DNA of 64,000 nucleotides from Candidatus Aalborgicola bjergmarkensis (GCA_016708725.1 JADJFE010000037.1:1-64000); one strand, 5' to 3'; shown: positions 1 through 9,099, counted from the first letter of the stretch. The notes: a model not told the origin generated them from the letters alone. Program-made: numbers and translations.

Positions 1-1189
1 AAAACCCGCGCACGCCCGCAATGCCTTGCAGCAGTTGCAAGGCCTGCGCGCGTGTCGATTCCGAGGGCGTGCGCTGCAGCGAGGTTCTGGCGCGCCAGTA
101 GACCCAGGCCGGATCGTTGCGCTGGGCCTCCGGCATGGCGTCGGGGGCGTCGGAACACATGGTTCCACGTCTCCGGTTCCTGCGGATCGCGGCGCGTATT
201 TTCCGCAGGCGAGGTGGTCTTCGTGCATGTCCTTGGCCTTGCCTCGGGTGGGGCGTAGAGGGTGGCGTCATCAGATACCTTTTGTGCCGCACGTTTCGCT
301 AACTGGCACCGGGGATCCAGTTGCGCTCTTCTGCCGTGAGTTGCGTTCGCCAGCGCAGTTTGCCCAGTTCCGCCGTCGCTTCATCGGGATCCAGGTAGGC
401 CAGGCGGACGCCGGCGTCAGCGACACCATTTCGCGGGGTTTCCAGTGCAGCGCGGTGAACTTGTCTGAGGTATTAAGAGGATGCAGGTAGATGCCGTCCA
501 CCGTCTTAACGTTCACTTGGGGTCGGAGCAGGTCAATGGCCTGGTTCACGACGCGCAGTCGGTCGTTTTCCATTTCCAGCTCCGCGCAATAATATCCACC
601 TGGGCATCACATCGGGATGTTCCTTGAGAAACTGTGCCCGGTTACGCTGGCGCAGGCTTCATCGGCTTCTTTCATCGGCAGCCAGATGTTCCTGAGCTTT
701 GCGTCGATGTCAGATACCGTTACCGCTATATTGCCATTGCTATTGCTATTGCCATTGCTGCTCCTGGTGCTCGGCCAGTAGTAACAGCGCACCGAACGTG
801 GTCGTCGTTCATGCGGTAGAGCGGGGTATTCGTGCCGGAAGGTTTCCCAGTCACGGTTGTTCCTGCGGTGCAGCAGCCACCGACGCGCAGCCGGTCTTCC
901 TGCAAGTGTTGCCAAAACGGGTGAAAAATTCCTGCACCTCGCTGCGGCTGGCTTCGTCCAGGCGGGCCGACAAGTCCCAATAGGCCGCCCAGGGTTCGAG
1001 CACATGGCCGCGTGCCTGGGGTAAAAGGGTGGCAAGGCGCTTGCGGTCACGCTGTTTATAGGCCTGCGCCATGTCCAGAATCAGCTCGTCGGCGCGTGTA
1101 TTCTCGCGCTTCTGGGCGTATGCTGGCACGGGCAGGGAGGTAATCAGGCAGCCCAAAGGGCAATCAAGTCAAATAGATGAAAACTGCAT
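1..1189 (-). pseudogene. slt: Soluble lytic murein transglycosylase, frameshifted and cut by the window edge
   Basis: Slt enzymes are periplasmic and cleave peptidoglycan to 1,6-anhydro-MurNAc products. Pieces of the family's N-terminal superhelical domain can be read on this strand in all three frames. They are a signal peptide ending PVPAYAQ, then ADELILDMAQAYKQRDR, WAAYWDLSARLDEAS, DWETFRHEYP, NIWLPMKEADEACAS, LRVVNQAIDLL, LGKLRWRTQLTAEERNWI and, near base 1, DPAWVYWRARTSLQR. The catalytic lysozyme-like domain would lie left of the window. I placed the start at 1189 because a hydrophobic signal segment reads from there after one frame change near 1145. At least five frame breaks are needed. 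Five hexamers of the form attgcY (730-759) interrupt the reading. The next gene is divergent, as slt and the cyclo-ligase often are in Burkholderiales. The family call is firm; whether the breaks are real is not. Confidence 0.8.
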
Positions 1190-1249
1190 AGGGGATTATG
1201 AACACCGTCGCAAGAGTCCACAAGAGTCCAGGATAGAGGACAAGAAGGT

Positions 1250-1811
1250 TTTGCGTAAAAACTGTTTGAAGAGCGTTTGCAGCTTTGCTCATAGGCAGAA
1301 TTCATGGCCGATTTGCAGCAGGAAATGCGTATTTCTCTGGTTGCGGGGGCGGCCAGACACCGCATGTGACGGTGCTTATTGGCCGATCATGGCGAGTTTG
1401 ACCCTTTGCCAGCCTTGCACCGTTGGAAAGAAGACGGCGAACTGCTGGAACAGCCGCGCAAACCGCGCCGCCGCATCGGCCTGCCGGTGGTGGACAGGAG
1501 AAAAACCATGCGTTTTCATGCCGGTATCCCGGTTGTCCGATGGAAGAAGATGCCTATGGAATCCCATGCCCAAGGATACCGAGTTGATCGCACCCACATT
1601 GCTGTTTGCGCCGTGCATCGGTTACGGGCCGGGGTGGATACCGGTTGCTGGCGGCGGGGTCGACGATCGTTTGCTGACCACGATCAAGCCGCGCCCGTTT
1701 ATCGTCGGACTGAGTTTTAGCGCCGGATTTATCGATGATTTTGAACCCGAGCCGCATAACCAGCCGCTGGATGCAATTCTCAACAACTATGGCGTTGTCT
1801 GGCCGCTTTAG
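1250..1811 (+). pseudogene. ygfA: 5-formyltetrahydrofolate cyclo-ligase, frameshifted
   Basis: The enzyme converts 5-formyl-THF to 5,10-methenyl-THF with ATP, recycling a stalled folate. The C-terminal half is easy to recognise once frames are joined: GLPVVDRRKTMRFHA, then PMEEDAYGIPMPK, then LIAPTLLFAPCIGYGPGG, a damaged YRLGYGGGFYDR signature near 1640-1670, and an intact run from LLTTIKPRPFIVGLSF to the stop. The N-terminal part (FEERLQL, MADLQQEMRISL, DPLPALHRWKEDGELL) is weaker and its start uncertain. About four frame changes are needed, at roughly 1360, 1400, 1530 and 1650. It is divergent from slt, a common pairing. If these breaks are sequencing errors the gene is ordinary; if real, folate salvage is lost. 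Confidence 0.72.
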
Positions 1812-1863
1812 CCGGTAGAAACGGCAGCAAAACTTAAGCCTTAACCCAGGAGAAAGTCACACC

Positions 1864-2842
1864 ATGTCGGACGATCCCGTCACCCCCGCCAAACCCTGCC
1901 ACCACCCCTGCTTCCCCCGTCAAGAAACCGCGCAAAGCCCGCACCGGGCAGGGCGTAGGCCGTTCAGCCGTGCGTGCCGTGGCGCAAGGGGATGTACCGC
2001 CATCAAACCGCGCCGCTGCGCTCAACCAGTTTGTCATTGACCGTGGCGCAATTGATGCCGCCCAGGGCGAGCAGCCGCTGCGGCAGCACTTGACCGGTGC
2101 GCCCGGACGTCGATCGAGGCGACCGCCGAAGAGCGTGCCCGTGGCTTGCGTGCGCTGCTGGAGGGAGCCCGAGGACGACGCGCGTGTGTTGCGCGCCGCA
2201 TTGCTGCGCAGAAAACCAGGCACACACAAACGAAAAACCCGGAGGAAGAGCTTCGACGATTGGCCAGATGGCGGCTACTCCGCGCTCGAAACCCGCTGTG
2301 CCGCAGAAACTACGAGGCGGGAAAATTCCGCCCGCAAGCGGAATTGCTCAAGCTGCAAGCCTGGGTCAAAGAGACGGGCAGCGTGGTCATCCTGTTCGAA
2401 GGGCGCTACGCAGCGGGGAAGGGCGGCACCATCAAGCGCTTCGATGGAACACCCGATCCGCGCAAGGACGGGTGGCGGCGCTGGAAAACCCAGCGAGATG
2501 GAGCGTGGTCAGTGGCAACGCCGCCGTTTCAAGGAGCGCGAAAACCACCCGCTCAAGCAGTGGAAACTCAGCCCGATTGATATGGCTTCGCTGGACAAGT
2601 GGGAAGAGTACACCCGGGCCAAGGAAAACATGTTTTTCGAGACCGACACCGCCGATTCACCCTGGACGGTCATCAAGAGCGACTGCAAAAAACGCGCCCG
2701 ACTGGCTGCCATGCGCTACATCCTGCACAAGCTGCCCTATGGCAACAAGAACCTGGAGCAGATCGGCAAGCTCGACCAGCTGATCGTGGGGCGCGTCTAT
2801 GTGGTCTACGAGTGCGGTGAACGCCCCAGCGCGATTGTGTAG
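1864..2842 (+). pseudogene. ppk2: Polyphosphate kinase 2 remnant with internal deletion
   Basis: PPK2 enzymes transfer phosphate between polyphosphate and nucleotides. After a lysine/proline-rich N-terminal tail starting at 1864 (MSDDPVTPAKP), frames join to give NYEAGKFRPQAELLKLQAWV and a Walker A region reading ILFEGRYAAGKGGTIKRF. The usual residue before AAGKGG is D, but it is Y here. After the segment KPSEMERGQW the reading jumps straight to QRRRFKERENHPLKQWKLSP and continues intact through WEEYTRAKENMFFETD and SPWTVIKSDCKKRARL to the stop. The family's central part, which holds the Walker B/lid region around FDRSWYNR, is missing: about 70 residues. Several single-base frame changes also occur before 2480. 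The deletion would destroy catalysis, so I regard this as a true pseudogene. The Uma2 gene starts 4 bases later. Confidence 0.82.
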
Positions 2843-2846
2843 CCAG

Positions 2847-3405
2847 ATGGGCCTACCGCTTGCAAAGATGACCTTGGCCGAATTCATGGCCTGGGAGGAT
2901 CATCAACCTGACCGGCATGAGTTCTATCGTGGCGATATCTTCGCGATGGTTGGCGGTACTGCGCGTCACAACCGGGTTATCATGAACCTTGAAGCCGCAT
3001 TGTTGACCATTTGATGGCACAGGTTGCCAGGCGTTCACCGAGAGCATGAAGGTGCAGATTGCCGAAGGCATCCTGTACCCCGATGTGGTGGTGACGTGCG
3101 GTAAAGCCGACGCGGGTGACGAACAAGTCATCATTGATCCCAAGCTCATCATCGAAGTGCTGTCGCCATCCACTAGGGGCTAGACCAACGCGACAAGTTC
3201 CCACTCTACCGTCTGCCATCCGCATTGCGAGGCGTTGATCGATCCATCAGACCGGCGGGTGGAAGTGTTCACGCTGGACGAAACCGATGTCTGGCGGTTG
3301 GTGGATCAGACAAAGGCAGACGGACTGACCCTGAACAGCATCGACCTCAAGATACCGATGGAAGTCGTGTTCAAAGGGGTAGAGCAGCCCCAAAGCAGCC
3401 ATTAG
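2847..3405 (+). pseudogene. Uma2/DUF820-family putative nuclease, frameshifted
   Basis: Uma2 (DUF820) proteins have a PD-(D/E)XK nuclease fold and are scattered, often multi-copy, genes of poorly known function. The N-terminus is clean: MTLAEFMAWEDHQPDRHEFY followed by RGDIFAMVGGTARHNRVIMN. After a frame change near 3005 come CQAFTESMKVQIAEG, the core strand LYPDVVVTC, the catalytic-type segment LIIEVLSPSTRG, and then HRVEVF-like and WRLVDQ sequence to a stop at 3403-3405. Three or four frame changes are needed (about 3005, 3115, 3180, 3215). Family membership is clear; activity is unlikely as written. Confidence 0.75.
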
Positions 3406-3447
3406 GCACGTTTAGGCACGCTTCACCCAAACAACCACACACACCCG

Positions 3448-3939
3448 ATGGGCCAGGCCATGCCATTCGACCGTACCGAACCGTCTGCCGCCAACCAGTA
3501 CCAGGCTGCGTCCGCTGAGCTGATTCGCCCTGTTGTCGGCAGCTTGCAGCGTGACTTCGCTGCCGCGTGCTGCAAGTGGGTCGCATTGGCCGGTGCGCTT
3601 ACCACGCGCCGTTTGTGGTGCTGGCGCACGATACCGCGCCGGATCCGGTTTTCTTTACGCCAACCTTTTGGTCCAGCAGCTGTTTGTACGAGTTGAAGAG
3701 ATGGTTTGCCCGTTATCCCTGTCGGCAGAGCTCTCCGGCGCGGAGGAGTCAGTCCTGCCTCGACTGGTGGCAAGCCACGGCTACATCGATGGCGGCTCCG
3801 GGGATACGCATTGCCAGAACAGGCCAGCGGTTTCGCATCGAGCGGGCAACGGTCTGGAATCTGGTGACAGGCGATGAAACCGTGGTCGGTCAGGCTGCGG
3901 CCTTTGGTTCCTGGGTTACCCTGCACCAGGGGGACTCTG
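3448..3939 (+). pseudogene. MEKHLA-domain protein, frameshifted
   Basis: MEKHLA domains are PAS-related modules found alone in many bacteria, with no settled function. Joining frames gives SAANQYQAASAELI, then AYHAPFVVLAHDTAPDPVF, YANLLVQQLF, EMVCPLSLSAE, LLDLVASHGYIDDG-like sequence, and IRIARTGQRFRIERATVWNL followed by VGQAAAFGSW. The motif APFVVLAHDT, an NYAN-like strand and the RFRIERATVWN ending fit the family over its usual ~150-160 residues. Four or more frame changes are required. The start could be 3448 or 3460. No operon partner is evident. Confidence 0.62.
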
Positions 3940-3991
3940 CAATAATGGATCGGCAACCACTTCCAAGCGGCGCGGCCGCCGACACCACTCC

Positions 3992-4585
3992 ATGGCTTTG
4001 GTACCCAAGCTCCTTGCACAGACAGTTCTTGCAACCACCCTGGTCGCATTGACCGGGTGCAAAAACCTGCTGCCACGTTCGCAAACCCATGTTTCGGAAT
4101 TCACCAGCTTTGCGCAGGCTCGGGACGCCATCGAAGCACTGCAGCCCGGTACCAGCACCCTGGAGTCGCTGCGCAAGGTAGGCATTGACCCGGCCAAGTC
4201 CGCCAACATCACCTTGCTGACCCATGCCGACGTGATGCGTCGCTTCGTACCTGCAGGCGTGATCGAAAAGCGCGACCTTGACCCAGGCATCGTGCAGTGC
4301 CTGCAGGCGCGCGACGCTTGCCGGTGCGGATGCCATCGTTTCCCCACCTGACCCGAGCGCGAAGGGCAGCTCCTTGACGACTTTTTCTAACTCAATTGGC
4401 ACACCGAAGTGACAGGCTGGCGCTTCAATGCGGTCGTGCTGCTGGTGGAGGACGTGGTGGCCTACCGCACCTGGGGCGGCCAACCCACCATCCACGAGAC
4501 AGACATACGCCGCAACCCGCTGGGCCCGCTGCAGGACATCGGCCCGTCCACCATTTCCGTGCCGCCGTCGGTGGTGGTGCGTTGA
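3992..4585 (+). pseudogene. Putative outer-membrane lipoprotein, interrupted
   Basis: A lipoprotein signal peptide opens the gene: a hydrophobic stretch ending in the lipobox LTGC. About 95 clean residues follow, including SEFTSFAQARDAIEALQPG and a segment ending in FVPAGVIEKRDLDPG. The frame then shifts near 4310 and a stop (taa, about 4389) interrupts REGQLLDDFF / LNWHTEVTGW. The last part, reading FNAVVLLVEDVVAYRTWGG and ending PPSVVVR, is intact to 4585. The composition resembles uncharacterised betaproteobacterial lipoproteins of ~200 residues. I recognise no functional domain. Confidence 0.55.
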
Positions 4586-4710
4586 ACCCCCTTACCATGC
4601 CATGCCCTTGGCCTCGCCATCTGCTCCTGCTTTTTTCAATGCCCACGTATTCGCAAGGCAGAGCAAAGCAGCACAGAAGCGGAAAGACCATTCCAGGTAT
4701 GATAACGCCA

Positions 4711-5763
4711 TGATCAATACCACAACCCAATCACTCTCCAGGAAGCGCTGCTTCGTACCATCGAACACCGTGAAATTTTCCACGACGAAATGTTGCACTT
4801 GATGCGCCAGATCATGTCCGGTGAAATGTCCCCGTGTTGATGGCAGCACTCATCACCGGCTTGCGGGTCAAGAAAGAAACCATTGGCGAAATCACCGCTG
4901 CCGCACAGGTGATGCGCGAGTTCGCTACCAAAGTTGAAGTAAAGGACAAAACACATCTGGTGGATACCGTAGGTACCGGTGGCGATGGCGCGCACACATT
5001 CAATACTTCCACCTGCGCCATGCGTTCGTGGCGGCTGCAGCGGGAGCCAGGGTCAGCAAACACGGCGGGCGCGGTGTCAGCAGCAAAAGCGGCAGTGACG
5101 TGCTTGAAGCGCTGGATTGCATATCAACCTGTCCCCCGCATCGATTATATCGCCGCATTGCTGAAGTCGGGTGGGCTTCATGTTTGCACCCAATCACCAT
5201 CCAGCTCGAAAAATGTAGCGCCAGTACGGCGCGACTGGGCATCAAAACGATTTTCAACATCCTGGGGCTGCTGACCAACCGGCGGGAGCGCCCAATATCC
5301 TGATGGGGTGTTCCATCCCGATCTGGTGGGTATTCAGGTACGGCCCTGCAGCGGCTCGGCGCGGAACATGCATTGGTTGTCTACGGCCGTGATGGCATGG
5401 ACGAGGCGAGCCTGGGTGCTGCCACCCTGGTAGGCGAACTCAAGGACGGGCACATCACCGAATATGAAATCCATCCCGAAGACTTCGGCATGGTCATGGC
5501 CAGCAACCGCGCACTCAAGGTAAGCCATGCTGAGGACTCCAAAGCCATGTTACTGGGCGTGCTCGACAACCAGCAAGGAGCGCCCAGAGAAATCGTCATT
5601 CTCAATGCCGGCTTGGCCCTGTACGCTGCCAATGTGACAATAGCATGGAAGATGGCATGGAACGTGCGAGAGAAGCTATTGAATCAGGAGCGGCAAAAAC
5701 CCGTCTGCAAGATCTGATCGCTCTGTCACGTACATTGGCAACGACCCAGGACGCTACGGCATG
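4711..5763 (+). pseudogene. trpD: Anthranilate phosphoribosyltransferase, frameshifted
   Basis: TrpD joins anthranilate to PRPP, the second step of tryptophan synthesis. Joined frames give ITLQEALLRTIEHREIFH, LMAALITGLRVKKETIGE, the PRPP-binding VDTVGTGGDGAHTFN, GARVSKHGGRGVSSKSGS, GFMFAPNHHPA, KTIFNILGLLTNP and an intact stretch LVVYGRDGMDEASLGA onward. Each clear break fits a single missing base, for example one G in atgtccccGtg near 4834. About eight breaks lie between 4740 and 5650. The stop overlaps the trpC start (ATGA at 5761), which shows translational coupling as in an intact operon. No trpE or trpG is directly upstream. If real, these breaks mean tryptophan auxotrophy; if sequencing errors, the gene is normal. 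Confidence 0.82.
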
Positions 5764-6547
5764 AGCAATATCCTGGACGCCATCGTTGCCGTCAAACACC
5801 AGGAGATAGCCGCAGCCAAAAAACGCATCTCGCTGCAAGACGTGCGTGCCGATGCGCAGTCGCGTGTGTTGACACGTGATTTTGTCGGTGCCTTGCGACA
5901 AAAAATAGCACAAGGCCAACCGGCGGTCATTGCCGAAATCAAGAAGGCAAGCCCCAGCAAGGGTGTGCTACGCGCCGATTTCATTCCCGCAGACATTGCC
6001 CAAAGTTATGCCGAGCATGGAGCCGCCTGTTTGTCCGTGCTGACCGATGTGCAATTCTTCCAGGGTCAGGTGGATTACCTGAAGCAGGCACGCGCCAGTT
6101 GTCCTCTGCCCGTGCTACGCAAGGACTTCATGGTAGACGAATACAGATATACGCCTCACGTGCCATGGGGCCGACTGCGTATTGCTCATTGCCGCGTGCC
6201 TGGACGATGCGCAATTGCAGGACCTGGAGGCCATTGCACTTGGACTGGATATGGCCGTACTGGTAGAAGTGCATGACGCTACCGAGCTGGAGCGGGCGCT
6301 AAAGCTCAAAACGCCGCTGCTGGGCATCAACAACCGCAACTTGCAAACGTTCGCCGTGTCTCTGGAAACCACTCTTGCCCTTATTCCCCAGGTTCCAACG
6401 GATCGCCTGTTGATCACAGAGAGTGGTATTTTGACGCGCGACGACGTGCTGAAAATGCGCACTGCGGGCGTTCACGCGTTTTTGGTCGGCGAAGCCTTCA
6501 TGCGCGCTCCCGAGCCAGGACATGCCTTGGCAGACCTGTTTGGCTGA
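5761..6547 (+). pseudogene. trpC: Indole-3-glycerol-phosphate synthase, frameshifted
   Basis: TrpC closes the indole ring in tryptophan synthesis. Residues 1-127 are intact, with the N-terminal helix MSNILDAIVAVKHQEIAAAK, the catalytic-loop IAEIKKASPSKG and VLRKDFMVDEY. Two single-base losses follow, at about 6144 (C before AG in tac(C)ag) and about 6170 (one G in atgggg(G)cc). After them the barrel resumes: LIAACLDDAQLQDLEAIA, LVEVHDATELERAL, LLGINNRNLQTF, LITESGILTRDD and FLVGEAFMRAPEPG. Restored length is ~262 residues, usual for the family. It overlaps trpD upstream and ends 2 bases before ung. Confidence 0.85.
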
Positions 6548-6549
6548 AC

Positions 6550-7263
6550 ATGCAACTCCAAAGCGCCGATCCGAAGGAATGGCCGGTATCGCCTGACTGG
6601 CAAGCACTGGTGGATGGTTTTTTTCAATCGGACACAGGGCAAGGGTTGTTGGCATTTTTACAGACCCGACTCGACTCCGGCGCAGTCATATTCCCCCCAC
6701 AACAACTGCGGGCCTTGCAGCTCACCCCGGCACATGCGGTTCGAGTCGTGATTCTGGGGCAGGATCCCTACCATGGACGCGGGCAGGCGGAAGGTCTGGC
6801 CTTTTCCGTTGCACCCGGCGTGGTCCTGCCACCGTCGCTGCGCAACATCTTCAAGGAACTGCAGCGCGACCTTGGAACACCCTTTCCGTCGTACCCTCAT
6901 CCCGGTGGCAGTCTGGTGCGATGGGCACGCAAAGGCGTGCTCTTGCTCAATACGTGCCTGACAGTGGAAGAAGGACAAGCCGCAAGCCACAGCGGACGTG
7001 GCTGGGAAGTGTTGACCGATACCATTATTCGCCACGTTTCCACCCATGCCAAAGCTGCAGTATTCATGCTATGGGGCTCGCATGCACAAGGTAAACGCGG
7101 CTTGATTGATGCCAGGCAACACCTGATGCTCTGTGCCAACCATCCATCGCCATTGTCCGCCCTGCGTCCTCCGCTGCCATTTATCGGCTGTGGCCATTTT
7201 TCGCAAGCACGTGCATGGAAGCTACGCCACCAGGACGATACTGACAACACACCACAGAACTGA
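6550..7263 (+). CDS. ung: Uracil-DNA glycosylase
   Basis: Family 1 uracil-DNA glycosylase removes uracil from DNA as the first step of base excision repair in the cytoplasm. The 237-residue protein has the catalytic water-activating motif GQDPYHGRGQAEGLAFSV, the pocket-lining LLLNTCLTVEEGQAASH and the minor-groove loop HPSPLSALR with its catalytic His. Length is normal. It is the only fully open gene among the first eight. The start follows trpC by 2 bases, so it is probably the last gene of the trp transcript. This shows the local sequence is not uniformly corrupted. Confidence 0.95.
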   Translation: MQLQSADPKEWPVSPDWQALVDGFFQSDTGQGLLAFLQTRLDSGAVIFPPQQLRALQLTPAHAVRVVILGQDPYHGRGQAEGLAFSVAPGVVLPPSLRNIFKELQRDLGTPFPSYPHPGGSLVRWARKGVLLLNTCLTVEEGQAASHSGRGWEVLTDTIIRHVSTHAKAAVFMLWGSHAQGKRGLIDARQHLMLCANHPSPLSALRPPLPFIGCGHFSQARAWKLRHQDDTDNTPQN

Positions 7264-7325
7264 AAAAATTCTTCGTGGCAACTCTGAACATCGAAACTTG
7301 ATGGCACAATTCGCGGCTCACCTTT

Positions 7326-7411
7326 GGAGAGGTGGCCGAGTGGTTAATGGCAGCAGACTGTAAATCTGCCCTCTTACGAGTACGCTGGTCCGAATCTAGT
7401 CCTCTCCACCA
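7326..7411 (+). tRNA. tRNA-Tyr (GTA), with two odd T-arm bases
   Basis: Class II tRNA with acceptor GGAGAGG pairing CCTCTCC, an encoded CCA end, anticodon loop ctGTAaa and a long variable arm (ccctcttacgagtac). The T arm reads gctgg-tccgaatc-tagtc. Position 55, normally T (pseudouridine), is C, and a stem position normally C is T, giving a G-T pair. All other parts are standard. It is the first gene of the usual Tyr-Gly-Thr-tuf cluster. Confidence 0.92.
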
Positions 7412-7460
7412 GTGATGGATGCATCGCTGGTTACGCGAAAGTTTCTTTCTGAATGTCTTT

Positions 7461-7534
7461 GCGGGGTTCGTATAGTGGTAATACCTTAGCCTTCCAAGCT
7501 AAAGCGAGGAGTTCGATTCTCCTACCCCGCTCCA
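7461..7534 (+). tRNA. tRNA-Gly (TCC)
   Basis: Acceptor GCGGGGT pairs with ACCCCGC, the discriminator is T and CCA is encoded. The anticodon stem TTAGC/GCTAA closes the loop CTTCCAA, giving anticodon TCC. The T loop is the canonical GTTCGATTC. No irregularity is seen, unlike its two neighbours. Confidence 0.96.
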
Positions 7535-7569
7535 CAGATAGTCTGTAGAGTGTTGTTTGCAAAGGTTAT

Positions 7570-7641
7570 GCCTTCGGCTAGTGGTAGAGCACTCCCTTGG
7601 GAAGGGAGAGGTCGCGGGTCCGATTCCCGCAAAGGGCACCA
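7570..7641 (+). tRNA. Degenerate tRNA-Thr gene (anticodon reads GGG)
   Basis: Position between tRNA-Gly and tuf, and the segment from gtagagcactccc onward, identify this as the cluster's tRNA-Thr(GGT). As written it is 72 nt instead of 76. The 5' acceptor strand reads gcctt where the 3' strand aagggc wants GCCCTT. The D arm is shortened (cggctagtgg). The anticodon loop reads TTGGGAA rather than TTGGTAA, so the literal anticodon is GGG (proline). The T loop has gtccga instead of gttcga, the same T55-to-C change as the upstream tRNA-Tyr. It is either a non-functional gene or a low-quality read. Confidence 0.7.
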
Positions 7642-7688
7642 GCATTGCGCATGGTCGTCATGGATGTGGTTTTTGACGGTTATGCAGT

Positions 7689-7718
7689 GAATATTTTGGA
7701 ATATTTTGGAATATTTTG
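7689..7718. repeat. Three tandem 10-bp repeats before tuf
   Basis: Three perfect copies of gaatattttg lie 32 bases upstream of the tuf start, between the tRNA cluster and the gene. The AT-rich block could affect leader structure or processing of the tRNA-tuf transcript. It may also be a neutral slippage repeat, like others in this window. Confidence 0.9.
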
Positions 7719-7750
7719 ATTTGACCGCATTATTTTTCGGAGTTTGAGAA

Positions 7751-8940
7751 ATGGGAAAAGAAAAGTTTACACGTACCAAGCCCCACGTGAATGTAGGGAC
7801 GATTGGCCACGTTGACCACGGTAAAACGACGTTGACAGCGGCGATCACTTCGGTGCTGGCGTCCAAGTTTGGCGGCACGGCCAAGGCGTATGACCAGATT
7901 GACGCTGCTCCTGAAGAAAAGAGCGCGGCATTACCATCAACACGGCTCACGTCGAATACGAAACCGCCAACCGCCACTATGCCCACGTGGACTGCCCCGG
8001 ACACGCCGATTATGTGAAGAACATGATTACGGGCGCAGCGCAGATGGACGGCGCCATTCTGGTGGTATCGGCTGCCGACGGCCCCATGCCCCAGACTCGC
8101 GAACACATCCTGCTGGCACGCCAGGTGGGTGTGCCTTACATCATCGTCTACATGAATAAGTGCGACATGGTGGATGACGCCGAGTTGCTTGAACTCGTTG
8201 AAATGGAAGTGCGCGAACTGCCGGATAAGTACGAATTCCCTGGTGATGCCACCCCCATCGTGCACGGCTCTGCCAAGCTGGCGATGGAAGGCGACAAGGG
8301 TGAACTCGGCGAAGGTTCGATCATGAAGCTGGCCGAAGCGCTGGACTCCTACATCCCCATGCCCCAGCGCGCCGTGGATGGCGCATTCCTGATACCGGTG
8401 GAGGACGTGTTCTCCATCTCCGGTCGTGGCACAGTGGTGACCGGGCGTGTGGAGCGCGGTGTCATCAAGGTCGGTGAAGAAATCGAGATTGTCGGTATTG
8501 CGGACACCCAGAAGACCGTCTGCACAGGCGTGGAAATGTTCCGCAAACTGCTGGACCAGGGTCAGGCTGGCGACAACGTGGGTATCCTGTTGCGTGGCAC
8601 CAAGCGCGAGGATGTACAGCGCGGCCAGGTGCTGTGCAAACCCGGTTCAATCAAGCCACACACGCATTTTACGGGTGAAATTTACGTATTGAGCAAGGAC
8701 GAAGGTGGTCGTCATACGCCTTTCTTCAACAACTACCGCCCACAGTTCTACTTCCGCACCACGGATGTGACCGGCGCCATCGAGTTGCCCCAGGACAAGG
8801 AAATGGTGATGCCAGGCGACAACGTGACGATCACGGTCAAATTGATCAGCCCGATTGCCATGGAGGAAGGTCTGCGCTTTGCCATCCGTGAAGGCGGGCG
8901 CACCGTGGGTGCGGGCGTGGTGAGCAAAATCATTGCGTGA
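7751..8940 (+). pseudogene. tuf: Elongation factor Tu (tRNA-linked copy), single frameshift
   Basis: EF-Tu delivers aminoacyl-tRNA to the ribosome. The first ~58 codons are normal: MGKEKFTRTKPHVNVG and the P-loop GHVDHGKTT. At about 7922 one base is missing, since EEK-?-RGITINTAHVEYET needs an extra base in gaaaagagcgcggc. From there a second frame carries everything else without a break: DCPGHADYVKNMITGAAQ, NKCDMVDD, PVEDVFSISGRGTVVTGRVE and the C-terminal domain to IREGGRTVGAGVVSKI. Restored length is ~396 residues. This is the copy between tRNA-Thr and tRNA-Trp. Burkholderiales usually carry a second tuf in the str operon, so a real lesion here could be survivable. A one-base sequencing error is the simplest reading. 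Confidence 0.9.
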
Positions 8941-9023
8941 TATACAAGAATCAAGCCAGTAACAAACGTGGCTGCGCGCGTTTTACTCGTTTCACAGCCC
9001 GTTACAGAGTGGGGACAGTTCAT

Positions 9024-9099
9024 AGGGGTATAGCTCAATTGGCAGAGCGTCGGTCTCCAAAACCGAAGGTTGTAGGTTCGATTCCTACTGCCCCTGCCA
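9024..9099 (+). tRNA. tRNA-Trp (CCA)
   Basis: Acceptor AGGGGTA, D arm GCTCAATTGGCAGAGC, anticodon loop CTCCAAA giving anticodon CCA, T loop GTTCGATTC and an encoded CCA end. Its place between tuf and secE is the classic betaproteobacterial arrangement. Confidence 0.97.

Noticed and set aside
7570..7641. Calling the third tRNA a functional tRNA-Pro(GGG)
   Set aside because: The anticodon reads GGG, but the body, the position before tuf and the T/anticodon stems match tRNA-Thr, and the acceptor and D arm are broken.
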